A DNA stretch of 32,815 nucleotides. Origin: an uncultured Prolixibacteraceae bacterium. GTDB lineage: Bacteria > Bacteroidota > Bacteroidia > Bacteroidales > Prolixibacteraceae. Position 1 is the stretch's first letter, and every line of letters begins with the position of its first letter. The notes beneath the pieces are model-generated. The model had not been told where the DNA came from. It searched no databases and worked only from the letters and a program-made list of their open reading frames with translations. The stretch lies in the NCBI GenBank assembly GCA_913063265.1, contig CAJXZG010000064.1, positions 1 through 32,815 of the forward strand, written 5' to 3'. A program made the position numbers and the translations under genes. Of this stretch, positions 16,264 to 24,084 are shown piece after piece.

Positions 16264-16264
16264 T
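16242..16264. promoter_or_regulatory. Candidate GntR/FCD operator
   Basis: Inverted repeat ATTTTGTAT-ACATT-ATACAAAAT with perfect 9-bp arms. It covers the -33 element and spacer of the minus-strand promoter, a position that would let a bound regulator block RNA polymerase. A near-identical copy precedes the gene starting at 2728. The natural binder is the regulator encoded at 14457-15095; this is inferred. Confidence 0.65.
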
Positions 16265-16336
16265 TCACAATTGATATTAATATAAAGTCAAGCAGATTAG
16301 CCCCAATGTGAATATCGGAATATCTTTATTTGCAGC

Positions 16337-16370
16337 TTGTGAAGCTTTTTGGCATATTTCGTTAAATTTG
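16337..16370 (+). promoter_or_regulatory. Promoter of the YbbR/CoaE operon
   Basis: TAAATTTG at 16363-16370 matches the TAnnTTTG -7 box; CTTG (TTG at 16337-16339) lies 23 bp upstream. The predicted start is a few bases before the ATG at 16387, giving a short leader. It is divergent from the catabolic promoter about 100 bp away. Confidence 0.5.
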
Positions 16371-16386
16371 TCGTGATATAAAATTC

Positions 16387-17373
16387 ATGAAAAAGATTGT
16401 AGCAAAAATTAAGGACTATACGAATCTTGTTAACTTAAGAAACAACCAAAGAGTTGTGGTTTTTCTGATATGTTTAATGATTGCCACAACTCTATGGTTA
16501 TTAAATGCATTAAGTAAAGATTATTCTGCAACAATTTTCTATCCTGTAAAATTTGAAAATCCTCCCAAAAATCAATTTCTGGCCGGTAATGTCCCGGAGA
16601 AACTTGAACTGGAAGTCAGTGGAAGAGGCTTTACACTTTTAAGATTTAAGCTGTTATCGTTTTCACCCGTAAACTTTGACATTGAGGACATAACCAAAAA
16701 CATGGAGACAAATTCGGGTACTTACAGAATTACAAGCAGAAATCTTAGAACAAGGATTGAAGATCAACTGAATGATGAGCTATCTATAAGTCATATTAGT
16801 CCTGAAATTTTAGTTATTTCCTTAGATAGTTTATCGATAAAAAAGGTACCAGTGAGCCTGGATATTTCAGTAGATTACGAACCGATGTACAATTTAAAGT
16901 CGCCTGTTTCAATTCATCCGGATTCAGTTAATATAACCGGGCCAACCATTCTTTTGAACAGAATTTCGGTTATACGGACAAAAATAAACATTACCGAGCG
17001 ACTTAATTCAAGCATTAATCAGGAAATAGATTTAATTCCACCTGACAATACCACCATTGAACCTGCAAAAGTAGTGTTAAACATAGATGTTGAAAAGTAC
17101 ACTGAAAAAGAATTAAGAATTCCGATTGAAGTGATTAATCAACCGGATAATGCAAATATCAAACTTTTCCCTTCTGAGGTAAAAATAGTTTTTAAAGTAG
17201 GTTTGAGCAGATTTGAAAGTATATCTTCGTTGGATTTTAAAGCTTTAGTCGATTATAATGCTATTGACGCCAATGCTAATAATTTGGAAATCAAACTTTC
17301 AGAGAAACCCGGTTTTATTGAAGGAATTCGTTTAAATCCTGAAAGAGTTGAGTTTTTGATAGAAACCAATTAA
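16387..17373 (+). CDS. YbbR-domain (CdaR-like) membrane-anchored protein
   Basis: 328 aa. One transmembrane segment near the N-terminus (about residues 24-42, VVVFLICLMIATTLWLLNAL) is followed by an extracytoplasmic region of repeated beta-rich YbbR modules (for example PVKFENPPKNQFLAGNVPEKLELEVSG shortened here, and VNITGPTILLNRISVIRT). YbbR/CdaR proteins regulate the diadenylate cyclase CdaA in Firmicutes; in Bacteroidota the gene is typically next to coaE, as here, and its role is less clear. The start ATG is 25 bp upstream-linked to coaE, and the two are probably one operon. Confidence 0.85.
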   Translation: MKKIVAKIKDYTNLVNLRNNQRVVVFLICLMIATTLWLLNALSKDYSATIFYPVKFENPPKNQFLAGNVPEKLELEVSGRGFTLLRFKLLSFSPVNFDIEDITKNMETNSGTYRITSRNLRTRIEDQLNDELSISHISPEILVISLDSLSIKKVPVSLDISVDYEPMYNLKSPVSIHPDSVNITGPTILLNRISVIRTKINITERLNSSINQEIDLIPPDNTTIEPAKVVLNIDVEKYTEKELRIPIEVINQPDNANIKLFPSEVKIVFKVGLSRFESISSLDFKALVDYNAIDANANNLEIKLSEKPGFIEGIRLNPERVEFLIETN

Positions 17374-17397
17374 TTCAGGTACAAATTTTACAAACAC

Positions 17398-17997
17398 ATG
17401 GCAATATCACTTGGAATAACAGGGGGAATAGGAAGCGGAAAATCGACTGTATGCAATGTGTTTAAACTCTTGGGTACACCGGTTTTTGAAGCTGATAAAG
17501 TTGCAAAATCTTTGATTAATTCTAATTCCAAAATCAGAAATGGATTGATTGAAATGTTTGGCTCCGAAATTTATGACACAAAAGATAATATCGACAGAAA
17601 AATGTTGGCCAATCATATTTTCAATGATAATAATTTATTGGAGAAAGTAAATCAATTGATTCACCCTGAAGTCAGAAAAGAATTTAACCGTTGGAAAGAA
17701 ATACAGAAACATCCATATGTTATACATGAAGCTGCCATATTATTCGAAAGCGGATTTTACAAAATGATGGATTTTACAATTTTGGTTTCTGCCCGGTTGG
17801 AAGCCAGAATTGAACGGGTATCCAAAAGGGACAAAATATCGGCAGAATTGGTCAGACAAAGAATTAATAATCAGTTTACAGATGAGCAAAAAAGAGAATT
17901 AGCCAGCTTGGAACTTGTGAACGACAATAAAAATTTATTAATTCCACAAATATTAGAAATAGACAAAAAATTAAGAATACATGGCAAAATTTGGTAA
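17398..17997 (+). CDS. coaE: Dephospho-CoA kinase
   Basis: 199 aa, typical length. The enzyme phosphorylates the 3'-hydroxyl of dephospho-CoA, the last step of coenzyme A synthesis. The P-loop is GITGGIGSGKST (residues 6-17), followed by GTPVFEADKVAK (Asp of the substrate site), LIHPEVRKEF and the lid/base region RLEARIERVSKRDKIS. No anomaly is seen. It overlaps the start of the downstream DnaJ-type gene by 17 bp, and follows the YbbR gene by 24 bp. Confidence 0.95.
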   Translation: MAISLGITGGIGSGKSTVCNVFKLLGTPVFEADKVAKSLINSNSKIRNGLIEMFGSEIYDTKDNIDRKMLANHIFNDNNLLEKVNQLIHPEVRKEFNRWKEIQKHPYVIHEAAILFESGFYKMMDFTILVSARLEARIERVSKRDKISAELVRQRINNQFTDEQKRELASLELVNDNKNLLIPQILEIDKKLRIHGKIW

Positions 17998-18715
17998 ATG
18001 GATAGGTGGCGGATTAGGTTGGGCTTTTGGCGGACCAATCGGAGCTATTTTTGGGTTTGTTGTTGGTTCAATGTTCGATGGAGGTAACGACGTACTTAAC
18101 TCACCTGCGGGAACAGGTTATTCAGGAAGAACAACAACCGGTGGTTATGTAATGAGTTTGCTTGTTCTCACTGCTGCTGTGATGAAAGCTGATGGGAAAG
18201 TGTTAAAATCGGAGTTGAATTATGTGAAACAGTTTATGGTTCACAATTTTGGTGAGGCATCGGCAACCGAAGCGATAAAAATGTTGCGCGACCTGTTAAA
18301 TCAGAATATCCCGGTTAATGAGGTTTGCCGACAGATAAAACAAAACATGAACTATTCGGCACGTTTGCAGCTGCTTCATTTTTTATACGGCATTGCACAG
18401 TCTGATGGTGCTGTTGATAAAAAGGAACAGGAAACTATTACCTTCATTGCCCGCGAAATGGGATTGTCGGAAAAAGATATAGAATCCATTCAGGCAATGT
18501 TTATTCCAAACACCGAAGCAGACTATAAAATTCTTGAAATTGATACTTCGGCAAGCAATGAGGAAGTTAAAAAAGCATACCGCAGAATGGCGATGAAATT
18601 TCACCCCGACAAAGTGAGCCACTTGGGCGAAGATTTCCAAAAAGCTGCCAACGAAAAATTCCAGAGTGTAAATAAAGCTTACGAGAATATTAAGAAAGAA
18701 AGACAGATGGCTTGA
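17981..18715 (+). CDS. TerB/DnaJ-domain protein (DjlA-like)
   Basis: 244 aa. The N-terminus is Gly-rich and hydrophobic (GKWIGGGLGWAFGGPIGAIFGFVVGSMFD), suggesting membrane association. A TerB-type helical domain covers about residues 55-165, and a J domain is at the C-terminus (about 180-244) with the obligatory HPD tripeptide at 208-210, so it should stimulate a DnaK-type ATPase. The order membrane segment, TerB, J domain is that of DjlA. It is translationally coupled to coaE by a 17-bp overlap. Role in envelope-related chaperoning is inferred from the family. Confidence 0.87.
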   Translation: MAKFGKWIGGGLGWAFGGPIGAIFGFVVGSMFDGGNDVLNSPAGTGYSGRTTTGGYVMSLLVLTAAVMKADGKVLKSELNYVKQFMVHNFGEASATEAIKMLRDLLNQNIPVNEVCRQIKQNMNYSARLQLLHFLYGIAQSDGAVDKKEQETITFIAREMGLSEKDIESIQAMFIPNTEADYKILEIDTSASNEEVKKAYRRMAMKFHPDKVSHLGEDFQKAANEKFQSVNKAYENIKKERQMA

Positions 18716-18792
<77 letters not shown>

Positions 18793-19434
18793 ATGAAAGT
18801 TATTTCAACCAATATTGGTGAACCCAGGATAGTGGACTGGAACGGGAAAAAAGTTGAAACCGGTATTTTCAAATTCCCGGTTGAAAAGCCACTGTTTTTG
18901 GATATTGAAGATGTTGAAAATGACATGGTTATAGATCGACGTTATCATGGAGGAATAGATAAAGCCTGCTACCTGTATTCTGCAGACCATTACAAATACT
19001 GGCAAAATTTATATCCCGGACTGGAAATGCCATGGGGAATGTTTGGTGAAAATTTAACAGTTGAAGGATTGTACGAAACAGAAATAAATATAGGCGATAC
19101 TTTCAAAATTGGAGAAACTATTGTACAGGCAACACAACCTCGCCAACCCTGTTTCAAATTGGAGTTTCGTTTTAAAAGCAATCAAATTATTCGTCAGTTT
19201 GTTGATTCAGGATTTGCCGGAGTTTATATCAGAGTACTTCAAAAAGGTAAAGTTAAAACCGGCGATTCTGTAGAACTTGTCGAGAAAAAGGATTCACTTT
19301 CTATCCAAAAAGTTTATGAATTGCTTTACACCTCTATATTGCAAAAGGAAGCTGTTTTGCAGGCTGTGAATGATCCATTGTTGGCAGAAAGTTGTCGTAA
19401 AGATTTGTTGAAACGGTGGGGAGATTACATTTAA
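18793..19434 (+). CDS. MOSC-domain protein (YiiM-like)
   Basis: 213 aa. Sequence landmarks of the MOSC family are present: VDWNGKKVETGIFK, DRRYHGGIDKACYLYSADHY, MFGENLTVEGL, and GETIVQATQPRQPCFKLEFR, in which the conserved Cys would ligate the molybdenum cofactor. The C-terminal helical extension (LSIQKVYELLYTSILQKEAVLQAV) is as in YiiM. YiiM-like proteins reduce N-hydroxylated compounds using Moco, but the physiological substrate here is unknown. It is probably transcribed alone. Confidence 0.87.
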   Translation: MKVISTNIGEPRIVDWNGKKVETGIFKFPVEKPLFLDIEDVENDMVIDRRYHGGIDKACYLYSADHYKYWQNLYPGLEMPWGMFGENLTVEGLYETEINIGDTFKIGETIVQATQPRQPCFKLEFRFKSNQIIRQFVDSGFAGVYIRVLQKGKVKTGDSVELVEKKDSLSIQKVYELLYTSILQKEAVLQAVNDPLLAESCRKDLLKRWGDYI

Positions 19435-19534
19435 ATTGAGCCAAAACCAGATTTATTATTTTAATCCTCAAATCCTCATTTACTTTTTGCCGCATTATCG
19501 TACCAAATATCAATAGTTTTCATTTTCAAAAAAG

Positions 19535-19542
19535 TATATTTG
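19535..19542 (+). promoter_or_regulatory. -7 box immediately before the aminotransferase gene
   Basis: TATATTTG fits the TAnnTTTG -7 consensus, with only GAGAC... between it and the ATG at 19547. Transcription would start at or within a few bases of the start codon, so the mRNA may be leaderless. No convincing -33 TTTG is found at the right distance. Confidence 0.35.
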
Positions 19543-19546
19543 AGAC

Positions 19547-21004
19547 ATGGAAAGTCAATATGCCATTACTAACTACCACAATGTTGATGATATCTACGAT
19601 AAAATTGACAAGCTACTAACTCAACCTATCCGACAGGTAAAACGTGATAAAATGGACGATTACCTAAAGTATTTTGAGATCCATTGCCAGCAATCAAAAA
19701 CAACTACAAGTAACGCAAAACAATATATTCCGGGAGGTGTTCAGCATAATCTTGCTTTTAATTATCCCTTTCCATTGGTTTTTACAAAAGCTGAGGGCGC
19801 TTTTCTACACGATTTAGACGGGAACAAATACATCGATTTTTTACAGGCAGGAGGTGCTACTGTTTTAGGTAGCAACTATCCCCTGGTCAAAGAAAAAGTA
19901 ATAGAGCTTCTTGATACTTGTGGTCCTGTTACGGGATTATTTCATGAATACGAAATGAAAATTGCCGAGTTTATATGTAAAAGATTTACCGGTGTAGATA
20001 AATTCAGAATGTTGGGAAGTGGTACTGAAGGGGTAATGGCTGCAATCAGAATTGCTAGGAAAGCAACCGGTAAGAAAAAGATTATAAAGCTTGGAGGTGC
20101 CTATCACGGCTGGAGCGACCAAATGGTATATGGAATTCGTATCCCTGGGACACGTGGATTTGAAGCTCATGGAATTCCAAAATCAAGTATAAAACACACC
20201 CAGGAGGTCAAACCAAATTGTATAAACTCCCTGGAAAAACTTCTTAAAATAAACAAGTTGCAAGGAGGAACTGCAGCTGTTATTGTAGAACCTGTTGGTC
20301 CTGAAAGCGGAACACGACCTGTAAATTTTGATTATAACCAAAAAATTCGGAGCCTATGCGACAAATATGGTGCACTTCTTATTTTTGATGAAGTGGTAAC
20401 TGCTTTTCGAATAGGCGTTTCCGGCGCTCAAGGTTATTATAATGTAATTCCCGATTTAACCGTTTTTGGAAAAGCAGTAGCAGGAGGATATCCATCAGCA
20501 GGAGGAATTGGAGGAAAAGATGAATTCATGGCGTTTTTATCCGCTGGAATTGGAGGAGCAAAAAAGAAGGTAATGGTAGGTGGCACCTTAGCTGCTAATC
20601 CGCTTAGCTCGGCTGCGGGATACTACAGTTTAACGGAAATTGAAAAACAAAATGCCTGCGAAAAAGCAGGTAAAGCCGGCGATAGATTAACAAAAGGATT
20701 ACAATTGCTAATTGAAAAATATAATCTTCCTTTTGTTGCTTATAATCAGGGATCTATCTGCCATTTGGAAACAGCAGGAACAATGTTTGTTGAAGTAAAT
20801 GTTACAAAAGCCTGGACCATTCCATCGGCACTAAAAGAAATTAAAATGCGCAAAAAACTGATGGAAGAAATGGGTGCGGCTTATATGGCAGAAGGAATTG
20901 TAACCCTTGCCGGTAGCCGAATGTACACCAGCATGGCCGATACTGATGGTGTTATTGATGATGCGTTGAACAGATTTGAAAGGGTATTTCAGAATATTGA
21001 ATAA
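19547..21004 (+). CDS. Class III aminotransferase, glutamate-1-semialdehyde aminomutase-like
   Basis: 485 aa, PLP-dependent fold type I. The PLP-site features are intact: GSGTEGVMAAIRIAR (phosphate binding), GAYHGWSD, IFDEVVTAFRIG with Asp281, and VFGKAVAGGYPSAGG with Schiff-base Lys309. The N-terminal about 50 residues are an extra helical extension compared with HemL. The protein resembles the broad HemL-like group used in secondary metabolism and sugar-amine or amino-aldehyde conversions, so heme synthesis is not implied. It is 101 bp from a sugar kinase gene, which suggests a role in making or removing an amino group on the aldehyde or ketose handled by the kinase and aldolase; the reaction cannot be determined. 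Confidence 0.85.
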   Translation: MESQYAITNYHNVDDIYDKIDKLLTQPIRQVKRDKMDDYLKYFEIHCQQSKTTTSNAKQYIPGGVQHNLAFNYPFPLVFTKAEGAFLHDLDGNKYIDFLQAGGATVLGSNYPLVKEKVIELLDTCGPVTGLFHEYEMKIAEFICKRFTGVDKFRMLGSGTEGVMAAIRIARKATGKKKIIKLGGAYHGWSDQMVYGIRIPGTRGFEAHGIPKSSIKHTQEVKPNCINSLEKLLKINKLQGGTAAVIVEPVGPESGTRPVNFDYNQKIRSLCDKYGALLIFDEVVTAFRIGVSGAQGYYNVIPDLTVFGKAVAGGYPSAGGIGGKDEFMAFLSAGIGGAKKKVMVGGTLAANPLSSAAGYYSLTEIEKQNACEKAGKAGDRLTKGLQLLIEKYNLPFVAYNQGSICHLETAGTMFVEVNVTKAWTIPSALKEIKMRKKLMEEMGAAYMAEGIVTLAGSRMYTSMADTDGVIDDALNRFERVFQNIE

Positions 21005-21105
21005 CCTGGATTTCTACACAAAATACACTTTGGTTACCATTTGCTATTTTTATAATTCCATACTGGAAATTGAATATTAAGAATTTTACATTGGATATTC
21101 AGTAA

Positions 21106-22638
21106 ATGAAAAAAAATATTGTCATAGCTCACGATGTTGGTACAAGTGCTGTAAAATCAGCATTGATTGACATTGGTGGTAAAATTTTGGCCCGGGAAAT
21201 ACATTCCTACAAATTACATACTCCAAAACCGGGATGGGCAGAACAGGATCCCATGGATTACTGGAAAGCCATAGTAGCCAATACCACAGCATTGATACAA
21301 AGAATTGAAAATTCAAGGATATCAGGAATGATTTTTACCACCCAGGCAATGGGAATAATTCCAATCGATAAGTCTGGCAAAGTTTTATACCGAAATATAT
21401 CGTGGGTGGATGGCCGGGCACAGAAACAAGCTCGTTGGATGATGAGTCTGCTGGGAGGTAAAAAAGTTTTTAATGCAGTTTTTGGTTACGACATTAATGG
21501 TAAAGATGTCCTGCCAAAACTTCGATGGCTAAAACAAAATGAGCCAGTAATTTACAAGAATACATTCAAGTTTCTTGATGTAAACGGATTTCTTCGGTTT
21601 AAAGCAACGGGGAAAATTGCTGCCGAATGGTCGGGTGCAAGTTCTTGGGGATTCAATACAAAAACGAAAAACTGGGAAAAAAGATTTTTTAAGGTAGTTG
21701 GAATTGACACCGAAAAACTTCCTGATTTAATCAAATCGACAGATGTAGTGGGCACACTTACCGCTGAATCAGCGACCGAATTAGGATTACCAAGCGATAT
21801 CAAGGTTTTTGGCGGTTGCGACGATTCTCAAAGTGCTGCAATAGGAGCAGCTTGTATTAAAGAGGGTTCGGTTTTTGCATATATTGGAACTGCAGCTCAA
21901 CTGGGAGTGACTACATCAAAACATTTAAAATTTAAGAATGGTGCAGCCTGTATTCAGGGGGCTGACCCAAAATCGAATTTATTAATCGCAGTTACTGAAA
22001 CGGCCGGAAATAATGTGGAATGGCTAATTCAGAAATTTTTTAAACACGAATTAGAAACTGTAGGCAAAGAAAAGATTTACGATATTCTTACAAAGGAAGC
22101 CGAAAAAATACCAGCCGGTTCCGATCATTTGATTTTCACGCCATGGTTTTTGGGCGAACGATGTCCGGTTACATCAACCACTACCAGGGCTACAATTTTC
22201 AATTTGGGCATGGAACATTCACGCGGGCATTTTATTCGTGCACTTTTTGAAGGTATAGGATTTAATTTTAGGTGGATACTTGAAAACTATAAGAAAGATT
22301 ACGGTTTTGATATTTCTGAGTTTCGGTTTATTGGAGGCGGTTCTCAGAACGAAATCTGGATGCAAAACATTGCGGATATCACAGGCAGAAAAGTGATTAC
22401 AGTAAAAGAACCAACGATGGCAGGATGTATTGGCGCTGCGCTTTGTACATTTGTTGGAGCAGGCTTATTAAAAGATTTTTCGGAAGCAGAAAAACTAATT
22501 AAAATTGAAAAAACCTATCACCCAAATTCAGAGAATCGTGCTATTTATGACAAGCTTTTTGTGGATTATAAAAATGTTTTCATGAGTTTGAAAAAGACTT
22601 ATAAAACAGCCAACCAAAAAAGATTTTTAACTCTATGA
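21106..22638 (+). CDS. FGGY-family carbohydrate kinase (xylulokinase-like)
   Basis: 510 aa, standard length. N-terminal domain begins VIAHDVGTSAVKSALID (nucleotide-phosphate loop); the catalytic Asp is probably in FGGCDDSQSAAIGAACIKEG. The second FGGY signature appears as RFIGGGSQNEIWMQNIADITGRKV, followed by VKEPTMAGCIGAALCTFVGAG, which forms the adenosine site. It phosphorylates a ketose or polyol; specificity cannot be read from sequence. Its stop codon overlaps the start of the class II aldolase gene (ATGA), implying that the kinase product is the aldolase substrate, as in fuculose, rhamnulose or ribulose pathways. Confidence 0.93.
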   Translation: MKKNIVIAHDVGTSAVKSALIDIGGKILAREIHSYKLHTPKPGWAEQDPMDYWKAIVANTTALIQRIENSRISGMIFTTQAMGIIPIDKSGKVLYRNISWVDGRAQKQARWMMSLLGGKKVFNAVFGYDINGKDVLPKLRWLKQNEPVIYKNTFKFLDVNGFLRFKATGKIAAEWSGASSWGFNTKTKNWEKRFFKVVGIDTEKLPDLIKSTDVVGTLTAESATELGLPSDIKVFGGCDDSQSAAIGAACIKEGSVFAYIGTAAQLGVTTSKHLKFKNGAACIQGADPKSNLLIAVTETAGNNVEWLIQKFFKHELETVGKEKIYDILTKEAEKIPAGSDHLIFTPWFLGERCPVTSTTTRATIFNLGMEHSRGHFIRALFEGIGFNFRWILENYKKDYGFDISEFRFIGGGSQNEIWMQNIADITGRKVITVKEPTMAGCIGAALCTFVGAGLLKDFSEAEKLIKIEKTYHPNSENRAIYDKLFVDYKNVFMSLKKTYKTANQKRFLTL

Positions 22639-23300
22639 CAAAAAACTATAAAAAAGAAAGGGAAGAGTTGGTAAAGGCCGGTTTAAAACTGGTTGAACAA
22701 GGATTGGTCTCACGAACCTGGGGCAACATCAGCATTAAAGTGAACGACAACGAGATGCTGGTTACACCCAGTGGAATTATGTATGAAGATTTGACTCCCG
22801 ATGATATGGTTTTGGTAAACTTTAAAACCAACGAATACGATAAAGCCGGACAAAAACCTTCATCTGAATTTAAACTTCATTCAGGAATTTATAATGACCG
22901 TAAAAAATTTAATGCCATTATTCATACCCACCAAATGAACGCATCCACCTGCGCTGCTGCCCGACGCGAAGTTCCTGCTGTATTAGATGACCTGGCACAA
23001 ATTATAGGCCCTTCTGTGCGTTGTGCTGATTACGCATTGCCTTCAACCAATAAAATTGTTAAGGCCACGGTAAAAGCAATGAAAGGTCGAAATGCAGCAT
23101 TAATGGCCAATCATGGAGCGGTTTGTGCCGGAAGAGATTTAGATGAAGCATTTGTGGTTTGCCAGGTACTTGAAAAAGGCTGCAAAGCATTTATCGAAGC
23201 TGAATTTTTAGGAGGAGCCAGACATATCAATAAGTTTGAAGCCTGGGCTATGCACCAGTTTTATATTAAAAAGTACTCGAAGTTGGCAAAGAAGAAGTAA
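22635..23300 (+). CDS. Class II aldolase/adducin family, fuculose-phosphate-aldolase-like
   Basis: 221 aa, length as for FucA/AraD proteins. The zinc-site and catalytic residues are visible: PSSEFKLH (Glu78, the acid/base), IIHTHQMNAST (His97, His99) and MANHGAV (His160). WGNISIK and VTPSGIMYEDLTPDDM complete the substrate-phosphate site. It would cleave a ketose 1-phosphate (or epimerise a ketopentose phosphate) supplied by the FGGY kinase, with which it overlaps by 4 bp. Cleavage to dihydroxyacetone phosphate and a short aldehyde is the usual outcome in the family. The aldehyde product is unknown. Confidence 0.92.
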   Translation: MTKNYKKEREELVKAGLKLVEQGLVSRTWGNISIKVNDNEMLVTPSGIMYEDLTPDDMVLVNFKTNEYDKAGQKPSSEFKLHSGIYNDRKKFNAIIHTHQMNASTCAAARREVPAVLDDLAQIIGPSVRCADYALPSTNKIVKATVKAMKGRNAALMANHGAVCAGRDLDEAFVVCQVLEKGCKAFIEAEFLGGARHINKFEAWAMHQFYIKKYSKLAKKK

Positions 23301-23528
23301 AGTTTTAAATATTTATATTCTTCAGGATTTACAATTCAAAATTCAATACATATTTTTGTTTGTTGGATGGAAGACAGAGGACAGAAGACGGATCAAAAGC
23401 TGTTTACGCTTGAAGTTCTATTCACCCGTCATCGGTCATTTGTCATTGGCCATCGGTTTTAGCTTGTAAAAAATATGATTACTCCCTAAAATAATCAAGA
23501 GTAATTAATTTCTTTTCAAACAATAAAA
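23301..23528. repeat. Convergent intergenic region with degenerate repeats
   Basis: Between the aldolase and hydC stops (228 bp) there are GAAGACAGAGGACAGAAGACGG (part of the 7-bp repeat family; 23369-23391) and TCATCGGTCATTTGTCATTGGCCATCGG-type imperfect repeats at about 23428-23457. A possible terminator is listed separately. No gene is seen. Confidence 0.5.
23468..23505 (-). terminator. Weak candidate terminator after hydC
   Basis: On the minus strand ATTACTC pairs with GAGTAAT across a 14-base loop, and TTTTTT follows three bases later (complement of 23468-23473). The stem is short and AT-rich, so confidence is low. It is 24 bp beyond the hydC stop codon. Confidence 0.35.
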
Positions 23529-24038
23529 TCAGGCAGATTTTACATTATCCGAATCACATCCTTTTCTGTACTCGGCAATAATCTCTTTTACCTGCGTTGG
23601 TGCTACCCTACCGTAAACTTTATCACCAACATTTACAACGGGCGCCAGACCACAAGCTCCAACACATCTTAAGCAATTTATCGAGAACATACCATCCGGA
23701 GTCGATTCGCCAACATCCACTTTTAGTTGTCTTTTAAATTCACTTAATACCTGTTCGGCACCCCGCACATAACAAGCGGTTCCCATACATATTGAAATTG
23801 GGAATTCGCCTCTTGGAATCATGGTAAAATAGCTGTAAAAAGTAACTACTCCATAAACTTTTGCAACCGAAGTATTTAGTCCTTTTGCAATAACCTCCTG
23901 AACTTCAGCAGGTAAATATCCCAGTTTATCCTGAACTTTGTGAAGCACATTTATTAATTCGCCTTCGTTGTTATCAAATTCAGCGCAAATATCTTTTATG
24001 ATTTGAATTGTATTTTCTGCAAGTTTTATTTTTGGCAT
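23529..24038 (-). CDS. hydC: [FeFe]-hydrogenase subunit HydC (NuoE-like [2Fe-2S] protein)
   Basis: I place the start at the ATG at 24036-24038 (MPKIKLAENTIQ), giving 169 aa, the usual NuoE length; an in-frame TTG at 24098 would overlap hydA and adds an atypical tail. The thioredoxin-like [2Fe-2S] domain has CMGTACYVRGA and NCLRCVGACGLAP, giving four ligand cysteines in C-x4-C and C-x3-C arrangement. In trimeric hydrogenases it works with HydA and HydB, oxidising NADH and reduced ferredoxin together to evolve H2. It is the last gene of the operon. Confidence 0.92.
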   Translation of the reverse strand: MPKIKLAENTIQIIKDICAEFDNNEGELINVLHKVQDKLGYLPAEVQEVIAKGLNTSVAKVYGVVTFYSYFTMIPRGEFPISICMGTACYVRGAEQVLSEFKRQLKVDVGESTPDGMFSINCLRCVGACGLAPVVNVGDKVYGRVAPTQVKEIIAEYRKGCDSDNVKSA

Positions 24039-24084
24039 TTTATTGACTTTTGATATTAGACAATCAGATTTTTTGAATGTACTT

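Noticed and set aside
19547..21004. Assignment of the aminotransferase as hemL for heme synthesis
   Set aside because: The N-terminal extension and location beside a sugar kinase and aldolase are atypical for HemL.
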